From assembly GCA_947044365.1 (NCBI GenBank), contig OX345653.1, positions 804,501 through 868,500 of the forward strand: 64,000 nucleotides of DNA, given 5' to 3'. The notes under the pieces are model-generated. The model had not been told where the DNA came from. It searched no databases and saw only the letters and a program-made list of their open reading frames with translations. The stretch's first letter is position 1. Each line of letters begins with the position of its first letter. The position numbers and the translations under genes were made by a program. The stretch comes from Petrosia ficiformis (Eukaryota; Porifera; Demospongiae; Haplosclerida; Petrosiidae). Positions 10,881 through 23,100 of this stretch are shown here, piece after piece.

Positions 10881-11854
10881 CATAGTGATTCACATTTTCC
10901 TATTTGTGTATGCACACAATTATCTCAATTATCTTGACCAATACACTCACTATGTACACAAATACATGTACATACACTTTCCCAATATTATTCATATTGA
11001 GTGTGGTGACTCCACTTACCTCATCACTTCTATTACTTCCATAACATGGCATCTTCAGGACTGTAAAGCAGCTGTGAAACAGTCCACTGCCTTGTCATAC
11101 TCGTTTGACAAGTTAAACAACACTCCGAGTCCAATCTGGATGAAGTAAAAGATATTTTATTATTCATCTAACAAAGAAGCTTTATTAAGTCATTCTAACA
11201 GAAAATAAGACAGTAACAGAGTATCATACACACAAATAAACTGGTCACTTACCTGAATATCTGAATCTATTTCATCCGGGAATTGACTGAGCAGTTCTGA
11301 GATATAAGGAAGTGATTTCTTCATGTTCCTCACTACAAAAAGAAGAATTATGACAGAAAGAGGAGAGGAGAGGAGAGGGAGTGAGAAGAGGAAGTGAGGG
11401 GAGGGAGAGAGGGAAGATACAAAAGGGAGGTGGAGAGGCCATGTAGAAAAGGGGAGAGTTGTAGAAGACAAGGAGGGTAAATGGAATGGTGGAGTAAAAG
11501 CAGGGCGAAGGTAAGAGGAAGAAGGGGATGTAGATAGGACTAACTTGCTCATGAATGAGTACATGAAAGGTTTCTGAGGAATGTTTGGGTTTTGTGGGAC
11601 TAACCTGAACAGAAAGTAATATAGTCATATTACAATAGACATGTAATTAATTTAGTTATTGTTTAGCTATTTTCACTGTATTAAGGTTTAGCATGTCAAT
11701 TGAGTGGGACAGCTGATATTACTCATAATTAATAAGAGACTAGTTCATATATAAATATATTTTCAAGATAATGAATTCCAACATGTGTTTGCCACTTCTG
11801 AATATTCAGTTATGTGGTATAATTGAAGCCATATTGAGCTGGGAAGTGAATTAA

Positions 11855-12112
11855 GTGGAACAAGACAAAGTACTACTACAACTTCAAGATGAATCTTGTC
11901 GTAATGTTGTAACTTATGCTGATGGTAAATACATAGATAAAGTCTGGGAGTATTGCATGAATTTACTGTCCTTTGGAGTCAGTGCAAGCAAAGTAGATAC
12001 CAATAACCTGTTTCACGAACTCTTAACCCTGCAGAGAAAAACTATTCTCAAGTACCAAAAGACCTTGTTATTATTTTTTATTGACAAACTGATCAGCTGT
12101 ATACATAGTTAA
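11855..12112 (+). CDS. 85-codon ORF of unknown origin (block B only)
   Basis: The frame reads MEQDKVLLQLQDESCRNVVT and onward, with a helical, leucine-rich composition. Block A has lost most of it: its sequence jumps from GAGCTGGGAAG to ACCTTGTTACTATT (about 5,130). I recognise no family. It may be a fragment of a transposon-encoded protein or a chance frame; no start context or splice structure supports it. Confidence 0.2.
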   Translation: MEQDKVLLQLQDESCRNVVTYADGKYIDKVWEYCMNLLSFGVSASKVDTNNLFHELLTLQRKTILKYQKTLLLFFIDKLISCIHS

Positions 12113-13471
12113 TGCATCAGCCAGAACTTGTGTAGCCACTAATAAATGGATGTACTTCAACATGGTACCACCAGTCTTTCATCTGCATTACACATGAACA
12201 TTATCATTTCAAAAAACATCTTCCTCCTGCCAAGATACCTCTATCCTTAGTAGTGGATAAATTAGCGTTGTTTTAGTTAAGATATTATGTTTTATATAGT
12301 TTTAAACAGGGAGTCAGGTTTTAGCTTTAGTTATATTTTTTCTAACTATTTGAAGTCAATTTTAGTATTAGTTTTTCATGACTGAATTTAGTTTTGTCTT
12401 AGTAGTTTTAGTATACAGACTTTGGTAACATAAATTTTAGTATTATAGGTTCCTAGCCATATCATTCCCATCTGTGAGCATCAGCAGAGGGAACATGTAT
12501 TGAGTTAGATTGAAGTGAATTTTAGTTTTAGTTTTATACACATATTAATTCTAAGTTTACATAAGTAGTTTAATTACTAAAACTACAATGGGCTCTAAAA
12601 ATCATTAAGTTGACCCAATTAATAGTAGGTAGGTTATGCACTGTTTTTGTGGGATTATAGCTTATATTTGGATCCAAACAGCTGTAATACCACAAAACAT
12701 TTCATGGTGTAAAACACATAGGCCTATTGTGTATGGCACTCACTATATAAACAGTTCACATATGAATATTACATTAGTTTATCATAAATAAATTATAATT
12801 AATTTACCACTATTTAGATTGTGTAGTAGTTGGATCCTTGTTAGGCCCCTGTAGAATGTGGACTGCCCTTTGAAAATGTTGGAGTTTTTCATTCAGATTT
12901 TATCACTAATTACAAGAGAGCATATTGTTCAAAATGACTTGAAGTATTTGGACTCTACTTCGAAGTATATACTTGCGAAGTATTTGGACCAGGGAAGATC
13001 AAGGGAATCCCATTACTTCAAAGTATTTGGACCAAGGGGCCAGGTCCAATTTTAGGGGGATCCATTTTTATCATGAAAGGATCCCTCATTATAGCATTAA
13101 ACATCAAAAGGAATTATTCAGCTAACTGATAGCAGCGTGATTCCCAGCGGGGTTCACCAATAAATTTGAAGCCTTACATCTGACTTCACAATAGAGGAGG
13201 GGTCCCTCAGCGAGCAATTGGTAAGTCATAGAACTAATAACAGATAAGGGGTACTGGAAAATCCATTTCAATAGGAATATCATTGATACATTATATACGT
13301 TAAGTTTGATTGGTTGACTTGAGTGAATGAATCTTTAATGTGAATAGTCCATACGCTCCCTTGTCCTTGTCTTGCCAATCATCACTGAAATAAAGATAAA
13401 TGTTATTTGCTTTGCCTTGTAACACTTTGGCCAAATTACCCTCTTACAAAAATAAAATCGAGTATCTTTTA

Positions 13472-14689
13472 ATGTGTACTATGGGGCTAAACAAGGTCCT
13501 CCACAATGATAACATGATGTATATACTGTTCTTTTTGAGTTCTTTTCTCTATAGTCTCTGGCTTTATTAGTACTGTTTGTAATGGAGTTCCAGGCGCGTG
13601 TTCTTCTCGAAGTTCCAGGTGTCTCTCGATAGCGTTGTCTAATGTGAGGTCTTCCCTTCAGGCGGTAGCAAATTCCTTATGAACTTGGTGTACAAGTTGG
13701 AAAGCCTATCTACGTAAAACAGTTCTAGGAATAAGCTTGCGAACCAGCCCCTTTGACGATGACGTCCCTCCATATGGCCATGCATCCGAAATTACGCTTC
13801 ATATAGAAGCTCTTGCCCTGTTTGCTTGGAGGGATTAGCTCTCGTCTCAGAACTTGCCTTTTCACATAATTTTATTATGAAGTCGAGTTGAGAGGTTGAA
13901 GTCTGCTTAAATAACTTTTGAAAGGTTTGGGGTTCCATATCAACGTATCTGCTGTTACTTGTGTTTTCAGGCCGACTCGGAAGATTTTTCCGTCATAGTG
14001 CGCTCTATTATACTCGTTTTTTTGGCATTAATCTGAGCAGTTTTAATTAATGTGTAGAAGATATTCTTGGTTTACAGGTATGATGTTAATAGTTGCCTTA
14101 TTATTTGCACATGTTCTAGAAGATTTTCATAATGTAAGATTTCTTAATACATGTAATTGCATGTTCTAGATTTTACAGGTGTGATGTGTGGAAGATGTTA
14201 TAGTATCTTAAGTGACATGTATGCATGTTACACCATATAACTCTTAGTGATTTAGTCGAAATAAATCTCTTTGAAAATTGAAAGTTGTAAAAAATAGTGA
14301 GACAAAGCTCCACTTATAAAACAGCAAACTAAACAAAATTACAATGACCAATCAAAATACTTCTAGACAGAATTGACCAAATAAGGTAAAATGCATATCT
14401 GATAAACAAGTCTATGAATGTCATTATTCTTCCATGATCGACCTTTCAGTCTGAGATTATGTTGTCTTTGTTCAGAAAGAATCAGCTTGTAAAGCTTCCT
14501 GATGGGTAGTCTAGGACGACATATTCTATTTCTCAAATGATTCATTCCAAAGACATCAAAAGGGACTTATTTCGCTCTAATATCCTGAGCTCATCAGTAG
14601 ACTGGGTGGACTAATTAGTAAATTATGTGAGGTAATTTGGATAGACTACTGGATTTCTCAGAATTGAATTATGCCATATAATGATTGTT
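13472..14689. other. Intergenic stretch, no gene recognised
   Basis: Block homology ends near 13,471. Around 13,560-13,950 the sequence is GC-richer and contains CTTCAGGCGGTAGCAAATT, related to the SINE cluster at 486-1,250. Near 14,170-14,215 there is a fragment encoding MCGRCYSILSDM, the end of a half-RING exon, preceded by TTTTACAG. Minus-strand frame 14,363-14,545 is basic and unrecognised. Confidence 0.5.
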
Positions 14690-15215
14690 ACAAACCTATA
14701 TGTTCAGACTGTGCAGTGGATATCAGACAAGCATCATGTTGCTGTATTGTATGTGGAAGATGTTATAATATTTTAAGTGACAGGTATGTTATGCCATAAT
14801 TAACGATACATATATTCTCACATAAAGTGCATACTAACACATTGCATGGCCAGTTCTACAGCTTATGCCTTTTTCGTCTGGCATATGATAACATTTCACT
14901 GCAATGGAGTGATTAATGTTCATTGCAAATGATGTGGACAAGAATCAGATTTAAACAAGGTAGCCAAACATTATACTCATGTACATATACAAGTTCTTAC
15001 AGTACTTTATATGCATTAATATTCTCATGCTAAATAGCCATTTTTGTGGACTCCAGAGACAGTGTAACAGTTAGTGATGATAATAACATCCATTCAAAGT
15101 CACTATAGTTACCAGCAAAAACAAGAAAACTGTCCCCATCAAACAAGAACTTGAAGAATTGGTAAAGACCTCGTCAAGTCCAAATCCCAGGAGACAAATC
15201 AAGTGAACTATTATA
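14690..15215 (+). pseudogene. Broken copy of the half-RING exon gene
   Basis: A half-RING exon is visible at about 14,699-14,789 (SDCAVDIRQASCCC, then VCGRCYNILSD), but its acceptor reads TTGTTACAA instead of TTGTTACAG. A remnant of the small linker exon (ATTGCA...GACAAGAATC) lies near 14,925-14,960. A tail-exon copy at about 15,056-15,210 begins GACTCCAGAGACAGTGTAAC and is interrupted by an early TAG and indels. The order matches the intact gene immediately downstream, so this is a decayed tandem duplicate. Confidence 0.6.
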
Positions 15216-15679
15216 GTCTCAAAATAAGAGATACACAACCAACAAACAGTACTTTACTGTGACTGTATCGAATATAACAAACAATTGGTATATACAAATT
15301 CAAAATCTTTTATATACTATATTGTATGTAGTTCTGTTAAGTCCATGTACTTCATTTTGATTGCACAAAGTGTGATATATTGAACAACAGTCAAAATTAA
15401 TTATGTTTTATACATACATACTGGAATTTTGGGAGGATATGTATTTTTTTTAAGTGAATTTAGTTATGTACTTTAATTAGTTGCTCAGAAATTCACTAAA
15501 AGTATTCCAAGGATTGAAACCCTCAAGTTTAATTATACTAGTAGGCTGTTGTGGGATTACAACTACTTGGATTAATTAAATGCGTGGTCGTCTGCTGCTT
15601 CTAACTCAGATTTTCTTGTTTTTCTGGGCTTTTCAATATAAAAAAGCCCAGGGCATTTACTGGTTTTGTTCTGGGTTGT

Positions 15680-15702
15680 TCAACCACTGAGCTATGACAA
15701 CC
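15680..15702 (-). repeat. tRNA A-box-like fragment over a start codon
   Basis: On the minus strand GGTTGTCATAGCTCAGTGG resembles the 5' end of a tRNA-derived SINE (A-box TAGCTCAGTGG). No B-box follows, so the head is truncated. It covers the ATG of the downstream plus-strand gene, as the complete SINE heads do in blocks A and B. Confidence 0.45.
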
Positions 15703-16993
15703 ACCACAACCACCTCTGAATTTTATGATTATTATTGTAATTATATAGATCGTGTTCAGAGTGTGCAATGGAGTGTAACACATAATATTAATTCCAAGTC
15801 GTTACCGGAAAAGATCCAGACAAGAAAGCATGGGCGTGGCTACGCCAGGCTTTATAAACTCAATTTTTGCAATCAACTATCAGTCTTGACGATGGCCATT
15901 TGTGGAAAACATTATAATATTTTGGTTTACAGGTATGTATGTTTATACAATACAATTCGCAATGCAGTATCCCCATAATACAATTTCGCAATGCTATATC
16001 CCTATGATTTTACTGCATAATTGCCAGTGGTACTGATGAATGCTTCAGTTAAAATTGTACATGTATAGGCAATACAATCACAATAATATACATATATTAT
16101 ACGATGTTATAGATCGTGTTCAGAGTGTAGTTTCCTTGCAGTGGATATCAGGCAGACATCATGTGGCTGCAGGATGTGTTATAATATCTTGGATTACAGG
16201 TATGTTTTATAAATATACAATACAATTTCACAATGCAGTATTGTTACAGATCTATATGTTCAGAGTGTGGTTTGCCTGCAGTGGATATCAGACAGGCATC
16301 ATGTGGCTGCAGTGTATGTGGAAGATGTTATGGTATCTTAAGTGACATGTACGTATGTTATGCCCTACATGTACAGTATATATCCTATGATTGTTACAGA
16401 TCTATATGTGCAGAGTGTGGTTTGCCTTCAGTGGATATCAGACAGGCATCATGTGGCTGCAGTGTGTGTGGAAGATGCTATGGTATCTTAAGTGACATGT
16501 ACGTATGCCATATAATTTAACAATACATCTACAGTATGTATCCTATGATTTTTACAGATCTATGTGTGGTTTACCTGATGCAGTGGATATCAAACAGGCA
16601 TCATGTGGCTGCAGGTTGTGTGGAAGATATCAATATTATAATAGCAGGTATATATATCATGCCATACAATTTAACAATACAATACAATACAGTGTGAGTA
16701 ACTTTCATTGCAGATTGTATGAACAAGAATCTAATTTAAAGGAGGTATATAGCCAAAAATTACAAATACACGCTAATTAATATTCTGCTCCTAAATAGGT
16801 GCCTTGGACTCCAGGGAACAGTGTAACAGTTAGTGATGATAATATCTATTCTAAGTCACTAATAGTCACAGACAAGAAAATGGTCCACTTCAAACAAGAA
16901 CATGAAGAATTGGTAGTAGGTATTGAGACTTCATTAAGTCCAAATCCCAGCAAAGACAAGTCAAGTGAACTGGTGGTTAACACTGAAAAGTAA
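15694..16993 (+). CDS. Half-RING (RING-like zinc finger) exon-array protein, 7 exons
   Basis: My model joins 15,694-15,932, 16,113-16,199, 16,250-16,348, 16,400-16,498, 16,558-16,647, 16,714-16,744 and 16,799-16,993, all with GT-AG borders, giving 279 codons without a stop. Exons 2-5 are tandem copies of one 87-99 nt exon with phase-2 borders on both sides. Each encodes C-x2-C-x10/11-SCGC-x2-C, usually followed by x2-C, which resembles the first half of a RING or TRAF zinc finger with Cys in the usual His position. Exon 4 (CAECGLPSVDIRQASCGC) is almost identical to exon 3; exon 5 lost the first cysteine pair, and exon 2 lost the last cysteine. A polar tail follows without known domain. The first exon begins inside a SINE relic and may not be the true start. 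It is convergent with PEX5, 187 bp away. RING-like zinc binding is inference; E3 activity is not supported because the second half of a RING is absent. Confidence 0.45.
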
Positions 16994-17179
16994 CAAGAGA
17001 CACAAAAGCAACGCAAAGTACTTCACTTTTTTATATATAATGTATTTATATATTGACAAACAAATTGCACAACAAAAAGCTCGAAGTCAGATGTTATCTT
17101 GTTTATTCCTAAATTAGTAAAATTACAAATACATTCAATAATAATTGATAAATTAGCATTATATTATAATTTTTTATTT

Positions 17180-20100
17180 CTAAACATTAAATTCTTTTAT
17201 TAACATGTCTAAGTTTTTAGAATCAACTAATCTCAATAAATCACGTTTCCCTAAATACAAAATGGCAAGTCTTAACGTAGACCATATTCCCTCGGACATT
17301 TGACTCTTCATTCCAGTGGGTGTGTCTGCCTGATTCTGAAGGTTCAATGCTGTTAGGAAGTGTTCAACAGCTTCTCTATGTTGTGAGGAATAAAATTTAA
17401 TAACAAAGACACACACAAAAAGCACTAAATCAGTTAATTAATTATAAATACATCAATTAACTACAGGTAATGATCCAAGCATATTGAGTAAATGAATTTA
17501 CTTAATTTCAAAATGGTAATGACTACATGAAGATGTATATTTAAGGATTGTTTAATAGTAGATCAATTAGCAATTATTATAATTCATAAATATATGTGGT
17601 GGGGACTGTGGGGGCATCAAACCATTTTGGAATTGTGACATACAAGTAATTATGATCATTTTTCATGTCATATTTTTTATTGATTAAAATGTATTCTATA
17701 CTTGGTAAGAAGTATGTCATTCAATTTTTAGCTATAGGAGGAAAAACTACTAACTTGTGGCATTTTCAATACCCATGAATATAAAAAAAATTCACTTTTT
17801 GTTATTTAACAGACCAAGGGTATGTCTTATTTATGAAGATGAGATTGCTTACTATATGAGAAATGTTCATATGAAAACAACAACTTTATAAGTACTAATT
17901 ATTAATAACATTGTGCCTGTAGGACAATGACTGTAGTATAAAGTACATGTCATAATAAATCATATGGTGACAAATATTCAATGTAACTATATACATAGAA
18001 TAGTATTGTATGTGTTATGTAGTTTTATATGTTTCCGATGTCCTGTAAATCCTGTGTGTTCATTACACATGTACATTGGTGCATTTCAATATCCAATGTC
18101 TTGGCTAATAAGAAATATTAGCTCATTCCAGAGTAATTATGTACATAAATAGCTTACTCCACAGATATTTAGAGTCAGCACGATTCCTTTATTAATTTCA
18201 CATTTTACAAAACACAGACTTTTTAACTTACCTTTCTTAGACAGAGAACAATCTAAGAAAGCCATAGATACAAAAATCATGCTTTGTTATAATTATTATG
18301 TTTACATTCTAAGTTGATAAAGGAACCCAAACTAGATTAATTTGTAAAATGTCTTTAACTGCAGTTTTCATAATTATTGTTTCCGTAAGTTGGGTCAAAC
18401 AGTATCAATAGAAACAATTTTGTATAGTGTTTTGATTCAAAAATGAGCAAACTTAACTGTAACTTAAGCAAATAGACCATAACTACAAATGGTCATTATT
18501 GTCACATTAGGAAAAAGTAAAGTACACAGTATACACAATTAAAATTTCTTTGTTCAATTAATGTATTAAGTACCTGTGAGCTCCTAGGTTTATACAACTG
18601 ATTCCAAGATTATATCGACAACGAGTAAAGCCAGGAGCATACTCTAGTGCACATCGATATGCATGTATAGCCTGAAAATACAAGAAATAAAATATTAAAC
18701 TATACATATAAATACTGTAAGTCTAATTTTGAAGTCATTGTGAATGAGAAATGATATTGTCAGATTTTTTGTCAACCTTTAAATTGTTCCATTTTCATTG
18801 GTATTCGAGAATCACTACAGTGGAACCCCGCTTAACGACCACCCCTGAACAGCGGTCATCTATGATATAACGGCCAGATGTCCTGGTCCGGATTCAAATT
18901 ACACATACTTACCTGCTAAGGCAACCTCTGAAGAACGACCACCTCGCTATTGCATATAACGAACACTAGATGGTCCCTAACACTAGCTACACCATTGAGC
19001 AAAACTTCGATTTAACGGCAGCGTGGCCACGCCCACGATATTAAAAATCAACTCAACAGTGTACAGTAATACAATGTAGTTTTAAATCACGAATGAATAG
19101 TAAAACAATAATGATAAAACAAAAATGCACAATATTCAAAGCAGCCCATCACTGTTTAGTTTGCTACAGATAGTCTTGAGCTTATCTATGTGGTTTTTGG
19201 TCCATAAAATTTATACTTGCATGGAATTTAATAATTATTGCATAATGAGTATTTATCATGTGTTCAGTTAATAAAAAGATGTTTTGAGTTATACTAAACT
19301 AAACCCCTCAGCAAAGGCCACCCCTATATAATGGCCAAAATGCAATTCCCCTTGGGTGGCCGTTATACAGGGGTTCCACTGTATTATAAATATTAGTACC
19401 TGGTGTTTGAAGGTTTATGAAAATATACCCCTGATCCTTGGATTATATTCCACATAAACCTTGTCAATGGCAGGTAATATACATGTACACTAACTGTATT
19501 TATTACTTATTGTGATTCACAAATATGATGAGTGTCTGGTCCTTACATGAGAATACATACACATTCATCAGATATCTAAATGCTGCCTTATTGTGTAAAC
19601 TACAAGGTGGAATTATGACATTATCTCAGAGTCTGAACCACCTTCAAAATAGTATATAATTTCCTCTTTGTGTACCATAATTATCACTTAACAGAAGCCC
19701 CATTATATCTGTGTAACCAGAGTCTTGAGTCCAAATTACCAACAAGCATTATGGTGTGATTCTATTTGTGTACATAATTGTAATAACTTTCTTGATCAAT
19801 TATGGTTATAACCGTGCTGACTCAACTTACCTCATCGCTTCTATTACTATTAGCTAATGTAGCTCCTAATTTATTCCATAGCATGGCATCTTCAGGACTG
19901 ACTTGTAAAGCAGCTGTGAAACAGTCCACTGCCTTGTCATACTCGTTTGACAAGTTAAACAAGACTCCAAGTCCAATCTGGATGAAGTGAATGACATTTT
20001 ATTATTCATCTAACAAAGAAGTTTAAATGAAGACATGTGGTACTAAAACTAGTAATAAAAATTGTTATTGGAACACTAAAACTACTTTTCATTATGTATC

Positions 20101-23100
20101 ATTCCAAATCTTTTACAATAAATTTTGTAGGTATATAGCCTAGGGTGATATGCCAACAATTCAACTACTATACATGTATATAATTATGGACATGATAATA
20201 GTTAACTGACACCCCTTTAGTGCTGTTTTGAATATAAAATAGTGCATGCACAAACTCCAGGTACGTAGGTCAACCATTTTATTACTTTCTCTTCTCATCA
20301 CATTTAATGCATTAATATAGTCAAAGGTTTCATACACAAACAAATGAATTGGTCACTTACCTGAATATCTGAATCTATTTCATTCGGAAATGACTGAGCA
20401 GCTCTGAGATATAAGGAAGTGATTTCTTCATGTTCCTCTCTACAAAAAGAATTGACAGAGAGAGGAAAGTGAGTAAGGGGAGGGAGAGTACGAGAGGGAG
20501 ATGAAAAGGGTATGTAGAAAAGAGGAGGGTAAATGGAGGGATGTGTAGGGTGAGGGCGGAGGTGAGAGGAAGAAGAGAAGATAGGACTAACTTGCTCATG
20601 AACGAGTACATGAAAGGTTTCTGAGGAATGTTTGGTTTTTGTGGGACTAATGAAGAATACCTAAACAGAAAGTAATAGTTAATGATTATTATTATTTTTG
20701 GTTCATAAAAAATACATTTCCCACCATATTATAATGAATTAATTATATTCATAGACAGTGCAAAATGATAATTGCAGTAGACATTATCTTTACTGTAATA
20801 GAATTTAGCACATCAATCAAGTGGGTTTTAGTAATAACTAACTGATTCAAAGCATGCTGACATTATGTGTTGTATACATTGTATATACTTGAGTTTTACT
20901 ATAAACACTTGGCTTATGCTTCATGAAGCTAATCACCCACTGATAAGTAATATTTAATGATAAAGCAGTGATTTCACTACATGTAACTATGCGTGTTATG
21001 ATATGACATCAGAGACATCATGTAGGAGTTTATTGTGTAGGGAGTCTATCATAACTAAAATGAATTACTCGAGTTTTCACTATAAACACTTCTAAGTGAA
21101 GTGTTTATAGTAAAACATTAATTGAATTACATACTTAGGATTGGCTTGTAACCATCTTCTCAGTGTCTGACAAGCCTATATTGATAGAGCAATAAAATAA
21201 AACAAACCACACCCACAAATACATCCATGTTACTTTAGATTGTGATGATTCATTTGTATAGCTAACAGCTAGCGCCTGAAGAGCTGAGAGGTTTCCCGGA
21301 TCAAGTTGAAGACATCTAGAAAAATAGAATAATTATTTTTTGACTTGTGGTAAGTGTTTGTTCATCCATTCATCTAGTTATGAACTGAATTGATATTGGT
21401 CATTATCACAGTCATTATTTCTAGTATCAGTATTACAAACTATTTCTTAAAGATGAAACTGATATTGTAATGAGTGTACTAATAATGTCATTTTTTGTGG
21501 TTATAGCATCATTAATTGCTTTTATGATAATCATAATTATTGAGAAAATGCTCATTTTCATTGAAACAATCAGAAACCAGATGTAATTATCGGTTTATAC
21601 CAAAATCTCTTATCAGCACATCACTACATCCATACTATATAATAGCACAGTAGAAAATGTAAGTGATGGAACAGTAAACTTAAAGAATATTACGCTCATC
21701 CCCTTATCTCTCTCCATCCATCACCCATCCATGATCCATCCAACCAATCACTTCCATCTACCCATCACTCTACCAAACCTTTCTAGAGCTGCAATGGCTG
21801 AAACCTCCTGTTCATTATGAGCTTGGCTTGATCCTAAATACTGCCATCCCTCTATGCTATCAGGATGCTGTTGTACTTCTACTTCAAACAGTAGCACAGC
21901 AGCTGGTAGGTCACCTTTTTTCAAACGATTTAGTCCTTCCTCTAATGGATTCTCAATACCTGTCATTGGATTATCTTCCACAAACCTGTCAATGATATTG
22001 CAATATGTAGAGGTCAAAGGTCAGTTAATGGCACTCGCAGTACTATGTGATTCTAGAAGTCAAAAGTCAGTTGAAATTACAGCTTTGCAGACTGTAATCT
22101 GTCCAATATAATAATTAGACAATCCATTTAAGTATATATTGTTTGAAAATAACAATTATTACTGGGTAATGAAACCATACTTGGTATTAGTGAGGATATG
22201 CTATTTTTTCCTGTCAGAAATTATGCTGAATTTAATTATAATGTGCTGATGGTGCACATATATGAAAGACAAAAGTCACAGACAGGTGGAGATGTGTATT
22301 AATCAGAAACAGTATAGTATACAGTATTGTGCATCAAGTCTACAAAACTTATAATCTTCTATAATGAAAGTTGATTGAGCTCAATGCTTTAAAATCAATA
22401 GGATGAACTAGAACCCAATATATTGATATTGTACAAGTATTGATTATATTGACCTTTGACCCTATCACTATACATATAACCACACCCACTTGTATTCCTG
22501 CTGCTGTTCTTTTTCATACTCAGTCAACCATGGATGAGAAAATGGGTCTTCTTTGGCTATTCCTGCCCATGTCTGTTCTAATCTACTCCAAAATCCATCA
22601 TCGTCTAGCCCCTCTTCCTCTTTATGTCTTAGCTCTTCATCAAACTCTTTGGTCCATTCCTGAGCTTGTGTTTCTGTTGTCGTGGTAACCACCTATTAAA
22701 TGAATTAGTATATATAAGTACGTTCTATATCATTATAATACCTCGTTATTTTCAATGTTTAATTCACCAGTTCCTAATTTCTTTATAAACTGCATAAACT
22801 AAAAGGAAAGTCTGAAACCCAAACTAACATTATTTACATTCCCAAACCACCTACATGTATATGGCTAATGTATTTATGGAATAAAACACAATATGACCAG
22901 AGACATACCTCTGTAGCTTGTATCTTAGGATCAGTAACTGTTTCACTAAATTCCTGAGCCACTTTTGAAATTTCTCCTTCTTTCTGAACATCAGACTGAA
23001 ATTCTTGAATCCTAACAAACAAGAATTGAACTAACATATACACAATGGATAATAATGGATGTTGCTGCCAGAATCTACACTCCACATGCACATACATCAT

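Larger units (their letters stand above)
8793..11604 (-). pseudogene. Broken copy of PEX5 exons 13-17 (block B)
   Basis: Exon equivalents lie at 11,545-11,604, 11,253-11,332, 11,020-11,135, 10,490-10,587 and about 8,793-8,948. The exon-17 copy carries the same 4-nt insertion as block A. Private lesions are a 1-nt insertion in exon 14 (80 against 79 nt) and loss of 31 nt from exon 15 (116 against 147 nt). The exon-13 copy lost 9 nt in frame, and the exon-16 copy is still open, without the stop codon seen in block A. The shared lesion shows that the first leftward copy was already broken before it was duplicated again. Confidence 0.85.
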
